Below are positions 61,336-64,000 of a DNA stretch of 64,000 bases, one piece after another (within the stretch, counting starts at the first letter, position 1; the number at the start of each line of letters is the position of its first letter). The notes beneath the pieces were generated by a model that ran no database searches, had not been told where the DNA came from, and saw only the letters and a list, made by a program, of their open reading frames with translations. The position numbers and the translations under genes were made by a program. Source of the DNA: Alienimonas californiensis (GTDB taxonomy: Bacteria; Planctomycetota; Planctomycetia; Planctomycetales; Planctomycetaceae); NCBI RefSeq assembly GCF_007743815.1, contig NZ_CP036265.1:2932823-2996822 (forward strand), given 5' to 3'.

Positions 61336-62514
61336 TCAGTTCGCGTCCCAGCCGTTCGGCTGGCGGCGGCGCCAGGCGATCAGTCCCCAGATCGCCGCGA
61401 TCGTCAGCGCCCCGCCGACGCCCACCGCCACGTCGAGCGCCCACGACCGCTTCGCGGACCACTGCGCCTGCAGGCTGTTCGGCCTCGCCGAGGTGTCCCC
61501 CACCCGCAGCACGGCGACGCCGTACTTCTCCCGGAACCGGGCGTCCGGGTCGGGGGAGACGGCGACCCACAGCTCCTCATCCTCGCGGACCTTTTCGAAC
61601 CAAGCTTCGGTCTCGGCGAACTCGCGTTCGAGCCGTTGAGAGAAGTCTTCGAAGTCGATCCCCTTCCCGTCCTCGGACTGCCACGCCAGAGGGCGAACGG
61701 CGAGTTCGCGGTACTCCTCCCGCGCCTCCGGAGCGGCACGCCCCGCGGCGAGGTACGCCCGGCCCGCCAGCCGCCGCGGCAGTGACCCGTCAATCTCGCC
61801 TGATTTCCCCGAGGTCGACAGCAGATCGCCTAACGCCTCCAACAGCACGGGGCTGCGGTAGTCGCCGAACCGCATCATCCCCTCGACGCCTTTGCGCCCT
61901 TCCGCGATCGACACTCCCCGTTTGTGCAGGAAGACTGCGAAATTCGTCTCAGCGTCGGACGGAGCCAGCGGCAGCGGGACTTTCTCCGCGTCGCCTTTGC
62001 GCTCCAGCAGGTATTCGACCAGCAACTTCTGGATCCGCTCCCGGCCGAAGTGGGCGTCCGGGTTGAGGGCCAGCGCCCGGTCGATCTCCTTCAGCCCCTC
62101 CTCGTAGCGGCCGGCGTGGATGAGGACCGTTCCGCGGTTCGCCGCCGTTTCGTAGGCGCCGACTTCGCCCACGTCGGCCTGTTTGCGGTCCAGCGCCGCC
62201 AGCGCCTCGTCGCGGCGGCCGAGTTTGTCGAGGGCGACGGCGAGGTCGTCCCAGGCGGCGGCCCGCTGTTCCGGGGTCATCTCCTGCTCCCCCGCGGCGT
62301 GCAGGCGGAGCTTCGACTGCCGGTCCTTCACGCGGTGTTCGTAGAACTCGTCGGTGTGCCGGGGGAACTTACCGACGATCAACTCCAGCGTGCCGGGCCA
62401 TGCCTGACGTTCCTGCCAGAGGGTGTCGGTGTCCCATAGACAGGCGGACGCCGGGGGGACCAGCAGCAGCGCCGAGAGCGCCGCGAGGCCGGCGAGGGAA
62501 CGGGAGGCGAACAT
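61336..62514 (-). CDS. TPR-containing membrane protein
   Basis: 392 residues from the ATG at 62514, which begins a signal peptide (FASRSLAGLAALSALLLVPPASAC). Two TPR-like units lie near 75-150 (AWDDLAVALDKLGRRDEALAALDR and AANRGTVLIHAGRYEEGLKEIDRALALNP by their hydrophobic patterns). A helical middle region follows, and a C-terminal membrane segment near 362-382 is followed by RRRQPNGWDAN. Probably an extracytoplasmic scaffold anchored at its C-terminus. I do not know the family. Its stop is 20 bases from the convergent MotB-like stop. Confidence 0.78.
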   Translation of the reverse strand: MFASRSLAGLAALSALLLVPPASACLWDTDTLWQERQAWPGTLELIVGKFPRHTDEFYEHRVKDRQSKLRLHAAGEQEMTPEQRAAAWDDLAVALDKLGRRDEALAALDRKQADVGEVGAYETAANRGTVLIHAGRYEEGLKEIDRALALNPDAHFGRERIQKLLVEYLLERKGDAEKVPLPLAPSDAETNFAVFLHKRGVSIAEGRKGVEGMMRFGDYRSPVLLEALGDLLSTSGKSGEIDGSLPRRLAGRAYLAAGRAAPEAREEYRELAVRPLAWQSEDGKGIDFEDFSQRLEREFAETEAWFEKVREDEELWVAVSPDPDARFREKYGVAVLRVGDTSARPNSLQAQWSAKRSWALDVAVGVGGALTIAAIWGLIAWRRRQPNGWDAN

Positions 62515-62662
62515 GGCGGCAGGCGGGAGCGACGCGCGGGCGGCGGGGGAACGCCCCATCTTAACCGGCCCCGCGGGGCGCAAACCCCCCGGACGGTCGC
62601 ACCCCGCGGCGGACGCTCTTACCGTGCCGATTGCGTTCCTCTCACCGATCGAGTCTCCCGCA

Positions 62663-63550
62663 ATGTCGCGTCCCACTTCCATCCTCGGCCTGCTGCCCGC
62701 CGCCGCCCTGTTCGCCTGCCTCGCCCCGCTCGCCGCGGCCGCCCCGCTCGCCGCGGCCGCCCCCCAAGACGGCGACAACGCTCCCCAGGACGGGGACAAA
62801 GCTCCTCAGGACGTCGCCAATGAGGCCGCCCAGGACGCCAACCCCTACCGCAAGCCGACGATCGACGTCGGAGTGATCGTCTCCGACGGGGAGAAGTCCG
62901 AGAAGTTTTATGTGGACGTGCTCGGCTTTAAGAAGGCGCGGGAATTCCGCGTCGACAAAACCGTCGCCGGCGACAGCGGCCTGACGGACTACCGCCCGCT
63001 GCACGCCCGGGTGATGACCCTCGGCGAGGGCGAGGACGCCACCCAGATTAAGTTGGTCGCGGTGCCCGGCGCCCCGGCGGCCCGTCAGGACAGTCGGTTT
63101 ATCAACAGCACCTACGGGCCCAGCTACCTGACCCTGCACGTGCTGGACATGGATCCCATCCTCAAGGCCGCCGCCGGTCACAAGCTCAAGCCGCTGGCTA
63201 AGGGCCCGGTCGCCCTCGGCGGGGATCGCTACCTCGCCCTGCTCCGCGACCCGGACGGCAACTTCATTGAACTGGTCGGCGCCCGCCCGAATATGAAGGT
63301 CGAGGAACCGAAGGTCGAGGAACCGAAGGACGAGCCCAAAAAGGACGGCGATCAAGTCGAGATGAAAAAGGACGAGCCGAAAAAAGACGAGCCCAAGAAG
63401 GACGACGTGAAAAAGGACGAGGCGAAGCCGGATCAGCCCGCCGAGGAGGCCAAGGACGACGCCAAGGCGGCTGCCGAAAAGGCCGGCGACGCGGCGGCGA
63501 AGGCGACGGACGCCGTCGAGGAGGCTGCGAAGGACGCCGTCGACGAATAA
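62663..63550 (+). CDS. secreted VOC (glyoxalase-fold) protein with charged repetitive tail
   Basis: 295 residues from the ATG at 62663. Signal peptide with a duplicated PLAAAA unit, then an APQDGDxAPQDGD repeat. VOC domain about 60-205: IDVGVIVSDGEKSEKFYVDVLGFKKAREF by its SEKFYVDVLGF element, YLTLHVLDMDPIL and LLRDPDGNFIELV. The first metal ligand position of many VOC enzymes seems not to be His or Glu here. The last ~85 residues are a Lys/Asp/Glu/Pro tail (KKDEPKKDE repeats) ending in an Ala/Asp/Glu amphipathic segment. Function unknown. It lies before a bidirectional hairpin. Confidence 0.8.
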   Translation: MSRPTSILGLLPAAALFACLAPLAAAAPLAAAAPQDGDNAPQDGDKAPQDVANEAAQDANPYRKPTIDVGVIVSDGEKSEKFYVDVLGFKKAREFRVDKTVAGDSGLTDYRPLHARVMTLGEGEDATQIKLVAVPGAPAARQDSRFINSTYGPSYLTLHVLDMDPILKAAAGHKLKPLAKGPVALGGDRYLALLRDPDGNFIELVGARPNMKVEEPKVEEPKDEPKKDGDQVEMKKDEPKKDEPKKDDVKKDEAKPDQPAEEAKDDAKAAAEKAGDAAAKATDAVEEAAKDAVDE

Positions 63551-63578
63551 TCCGCCGACGAGGCTCGTCATATCAACA

Positions 63579-63607
63579 CGCCCCGGACGGGTCTCCCGTC
63601 CGGGGCG
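63579..63607. terminator. bidirectional hairpin between the VOC and Hsp20 genes
   Basis: Stem CGCCCCGGACGGG / CCCGTCCGGGGCG with a three-base loop between two convergent genes. No long T run on either side. Confidence 0.65.
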
Positions 63608-63633
63608 ATGTCGTTCACGACGGCTCCTGTCAA

Positions 63634-64000
63634 TCAGGCGACGGTCTTCACCGCGATGGTGCGGCGGAGCTGTTCCTTCGCCTTGGGCAGGGTGACGGTC
63701 AGGACGCCGCGGCTCAGTTCCGCCTCGACGCCGTCCCGGTCGACGGTCTGGCCGAGCCGGAAGGTCCGGTGCCAGTCGCCCTCGGGATAGCCGTTGCCGC
63801 GCGTCGTCAGCGAATCGCGGTCCCGCCTGGCGAGCGGGCCGTCGGGAACCTTGGCCCACAGCGTGAGCACGTCCTTTTCGACGGTCAGTTCCAGGCCGTC
63901 CTCGCTGGCGCCCGGCACGTCCGCGGTCAGGCGGAAGGCGTCCGGCGTTTCCAGCACGTCCACCCGCGGCAGATACCGCGACCGCAGGGCCTCGCCGTCC
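63634..64000 (-). CDS. Hsp20/alpha-crystallin small heat shock protein, 5' end outside the window
   Basis: Visible 122 codons read DGEALRSRYLPRVDVLETPDAF at the cut end (by its LPRVDV element) and continue through the alpha-crystallin domain: RLTADVPGASEDGLELTVEKDVLTLWA, WHRTFRLGQTVD, VEAELSRGVLTVTLPK by landmarks. The GVLTVTLPK motif is the family C-terminal signature. It ends IAVKTVA rather than with an IxI motif of the longer forms. Holdase chaperone for unfolding proteins. The frame stays open to the window edge, so the start is beyond 64000. Confidence 0.93.
   Translation of the reverse strand, partial: DGEALRSRYLPRVDVLETPDAFRLTADVPGASEDGLELTVEKDVLTLWAKVPDGPLARRDRDSLTTRGNGYPEGDWHRTFRLGQTVDRDGVEAELSRGVLTVTLPKAKEQLRRTIAVKTVA

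Overview
This window looks like chromosomal DNA of a high-GC member of the Planctomycetota, probably Planctomycetaceae and perhaps Alienimonas-like; the genus is inference only. The evidence is the gene content: three DUF1559 pseudopilin-like proteins with the [13 protein letters not shown] leader, two DUF1552 proteins, a giant DUF1587/1592/1588/1585 cytochrome protein, Tat-dependent Gfo/Idh/MocA oxidoreductases, a formylglycine sulfatase, a Planctomycetes/Verrucomicrobia/Chlamydiae-type small basic protein, a bacterial alpha-2-macroglobulin and hydroxysqualene dehydroxylase. Coding density is high. I see no transposase, phage gene or CRISPR array.

Layout. 1-11 kb: end of a DUF1552 gene, the KtrB/KtrA potassium uptake pair, a secreted sulfatase, a DUF1592-DUF1552 operon on the minus strand, and a PQQ-type beta-propeller. 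11-20 kb: tRNA-Phe with promoter and terminator, panD, a His/Asp-rich DUF1559 protein beside a His-rich membrane protein, an orphan ParA, gpsA, an outer-membrane barrel, a GlmU-type nucleotidyltransferase lacking the acetyltransferase half, the small basic protein and nrdR. 20-32 kb: hflX, an NfeD-class protein and a 2097-residue alpha-2-macroglobulin, then a TPR lipoprotein. 32-41 kb: DUF502-hemC, comF, hpnE, a potassium-channel-like RCK protein, an ECF sigma factor with a PspA/IM30 protein, and a LarA-like protein. 41-50 kb: Gfo/Idh/MocA, DUF1573 overlapping an alpha/beta hydrolase, an NtrC-type response regulator, and an ABC ATPase translationally coupled to a permease fused to a CPBP protease. 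50-64 kb: M32 carboxypeptidase, a secreted His-rich protein, a second Gfo/Idh/MocA, two DUF1559 genes each divergent from a small lipoprotein gene, RNase D, an orphan MotB/OmpA protein, a TPR membrane protein, a secreted VOC protein with a charged tail, and a partial Hsp20.

The strongest unexplained structure is a set of intergenic palindromic repeat families. Family A is at 6266-6337. Family B is at 14551 and 44884. Family C has four full copies and one half copy. Family D is a ~178-bp MITE-like element with three copies in both orientations. Family E is at 50654. One B copy and one C half-copy lie inside open reading frames and supply the C-terminal residues of two proteins. Other points of interest are a possible metal-binding DUF1559/His-rich membrane protein pair, a duplicated DUF1559/lipoprotein divergent module, a potassium channel with a shortened selectivity filter, an NfeD protein whose two protease-like domains appear to lack the nucleophile, and a LarA-like protein without the usual nickel-site signature. 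Many starts are GTG or internal ATG codons; where a longer frame exists I chose the start that leaves a signal peptide or the family's usual N-terminus.
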